7,524 nt of DNA from Rhizobacter sp. (GTDB taxonomy: Bacteria > Pseudomonadota > Gammaproteobacteria > Burkholderiales > Burkholderiaceae_C): contig JANXVK010000357.1 in assembly GCA_025351675.1 (NCBI GenBank), forward strand, positions 1 through 7,524. The letters are read 5' to 3'. The notes under the pieces are model-generated. The model had not been told where the DNA came from. It ran no database searches and was given only the letters and a program-made list of their open reading frames with translations. A program made the translations under genes and the position numbers. Of the stretch, positions 6,192 to 7,524 are shown one piece after another. Position 1 is the first letter of the stretch. Each line of letters begins with the position of its first letter.

Positions 6192-7524
6192 TTGTCGACG
6201 GTGCGGTGGGTTTGACCCGCAGCACCTCGTCGGCGGCGATCTCGTAAGCCCGTGCCAGCCGCAGCAATGCGGCGTCGCCCTGCGGTTTGCCGATCAGCTG
6301 CAGGCCCATCGGCAGGCCCGCCGCGCTGAACCCGGCCGGCACGCTGATGCACGGCAGGCCGGCCAAGGTGGCGTAGATCACCACCTCCATCCAGCGGTGG
6401 TAGGTGTCCATCGCGCGACCATTGATCTGCGCGGGCCAGCGCAGGTCGGCATCGAAGGGCCAGACCTGCGCGCTGGGCAACGCGAGCACGTCGAAGCGCT
6501 CGAACAGCGTCAGCAGGTGTTGATAGAACGCCGTGCGCTGCGCACTCGCGTTCAGCACCTGCGCACCGGTGAGGCCGGCCGCCTGGTCGTGCTCCCACAA
6601 GGCTTCCGGCTTGATCAGCGCGCGGTTCGCGGGCTTCAGCAGAAAAGGCGCGATGCGGGCGGCGACGAGCCAGCGCCGCCACACCAGCCACGCGTCCCAG
6701 ACGGCTTCAGCCGAGTGGCCGAGCGCGGTCGGCTGAATCGCACAGCCAATGCCTTCGAGGCGTTTCAGCGCCTGCTCGCACACCTCGAGGATGCCGGGAT
6801 CCACGGCCAGGTAACCGTTCAGGTCGCCCAGCCAGCCGACGCTCGCCTTCGCATCGCCGACCTCGCTCAAACCGTCGGCGAACGACGCATGCGCGGCCAG
6901 CGACAAGGGCACGCGCGCATCCGGCCCGGACTGCACATCGAGCAGCCGCGCCACGTCTTCGACCGTGCGGCCCATCGGCCCTTCGCTGCCGAGCTGCGCG
7001 ACCCACACGTCGGCCACCGGCCACTGCGGCACGCGGCCTTGGCTGGGCCGCAGCCCGAACACGTTGTTCCAGCCGGCGGGGTTGCGCAGGCTGCCCATGA
7101 AGTCGCTGCCGTCGGCCACCGGCAGCATCCGCGTCGCCAGCGCCACCGCCGCGCCGCCGCTGCTGCCGCCGGCCGATTTGCTCGGGTCGAAGGCATTGCG
7201 GGTGACGCCGAACACCTCGTTGAAGGTGTGCGAGCCGAGGCCGAACTCGGGCGTGTTGCTCTTGCCGATGACGAGGCAGCCGGCCGCCTTCATGCGCGCG
7301 ACCATCAGCGCGTCGTGGTCCGGAATGCGGTGCGCCAGCAGCGGCGAGCCGAGCGTGCTCGGAATGCCTTGCGTCTCCGCGGCATCCTTGATCGCCTGCG
7401 GCATGCCGTGCATCCAGCCGCGGCTCTGGCCGGCCGCGAGCTCGGCATCGCGGGCGTCGGCCGCGCGCAGCAGTGCCTCCACGTCGCGCAAGCTGACGAG
7501 CGCGTTGTGCACCGGGTTGATTTC
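6175..7524 (-). CDS. Amidase signature family hydrolase (N-terminus beyond window)
   Basis: This is a Ser-cisSer-Lys amidase of the GatA/AmiE/FAAH superfamily, which hydrolyses carboxamide bonds. The frame is still open at base 7524 (residues [12 protein letters not shown], the usual INPxxNA segment), so 449 residues are visible and perhaps 30-60 are missing; the GTG at 7512 is internal. The triad is complete: Lys46 in QAIKDAAE, cis-Ser121 in [14 protein letters not shown], and nucleophile Ser145 in GSLRNPAG (codon at 7090-7092). The spacings of 75 and 24 equal those in FAAH. The C-terminal [23 protein letters not shown] block is also typical. The substrate is not predictable: neither a GatB partner nor an allophanate-hydrolase C-terminal domain is visible. 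The oxyanion region [17 protein letters not shown] departs from the common DxGGSIRxPA form, suggesting a distinct subfamily. The gene ends inside sugE on the other strand (17-base overlap), so its last codons (TTTPSA) are constrained by sugE. Confidence 0.95.
   Translation of the reverse strand, partial: EINPVHNALVSLRDVEALLRAADARDAELAAGQSRGWMHGMPQAIKDAAETQGIPSTLGSPLLAHRIPDHDALMVARMKAAGCLVIGKSNTPEFGLGSHTFNEVFGVTRNAFDPSKSAGGSSGGAAVALATRMLPVADGSDFMGSLRNPAGWNNVFGLRPSQGRVPQWPVADVWVAQLGSEGPMGRTVEDVARLLDVQSGPDARVPLSLAAHASFADGLSEVGDAKASVGWLGDLNGYLAVDPGILEVCEQALKRLEGIGCAIQPTALGHSAEAVWDAWLVWRRWLVAARIAPFLLKPANRALIKPEALWEHDQAAGLTGAQVLNASAQRTAFYQHLLTLFERFDVLALPSAQVWPFDADLRWPAQINGRAMDTYHRWMEVVIYATLAGLPCISVPAGFSAAGLPMGLQLIGKPQGDAALLRLARAYEIAADEVLRVKPTAPSTTTPSA

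Noticed and set aside
5877..7524. A guanidine-degradation cluster (sugE plus an allophanate-hydrolase-like amidase)
   Set aside because: The amidase is convergent with sugE rather than in an operon, lacks the extra C-terminal domain of allophanate hydrolase, and no urea/guanidine carboxylase or deiminase gene is visible.

Overview
The window is high-GC DNA with strong third-position G/C bias and tightly packed genes. Both that style and the gene content (a fused isobutyryl-CoA mutase, SugE, a DUF72 protein, and a NUDIX plus metallo-beta-lactamase fusion) fit a betaproteobacterium of the Burkholderiales. That placement is inference from composition and protein flavour, not from a marker gene. 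I see no rRNA, tRNA, CRISPR array, insertion sequence or phage gene. No stretch over about 105 bases lacks a gene. It reads as ordinary chromosomal housekeeping and accessory metabolism.

Layout, left to right. Bases 2-1357 (+) hold the C-terminal 451 residues of an adenosylcobalamin-dependent fused acyl-CoA mutase (IcmF type), cut by the window edge. Bases 1376-1696 (-) encode a small plant-type 2Fe-2S ferredoxin that converges on icmF. Diverging from the ferredoxin after 25 bases is a class I SAM methyltransferase whose reading frame is broken: the N-terminal part lies at 1722-1886 and the catalytic part at 1883-2554. The methyltransferase is coupled by an ATGA overlap to a histidine phosphatase (2551-3177, +). 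On the minus strand, a DUF72 protein (4970-5773) is followed after a short gap by a NUDIX-metallo-beta-lactamase fusion (3184-4833, probably really starting at 4922). A run of ten G's sits at the 5' end of that fusion and puts its natural ATG out of frame. The sugE gene (5877-6191, +) diverges from DUF72. It overlaps by 17 bases the 3' end of a convergent amidase-signature-family enzyme (6175-7524, -), whose N-terminus runs off the window.

How the genes relate. I see at least two likely co-transcribed pairs (methyltransferase-phosphatase and DUF72-NUDIX/MBL), with neighbouring units arranged divergently or convergently. No single pathway links them. The mutase and the NUDIX domain could both touch acyl-CoA/CoA chemistry, but that is speculative. 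The two frame problems (about base 1883 and the G10 tract at 4877-4886) are the most notable signals. They could be sequencing or assembly indels, real mutations or, for the G tract, a slippage-prone switch. I found no convincing new biological system.
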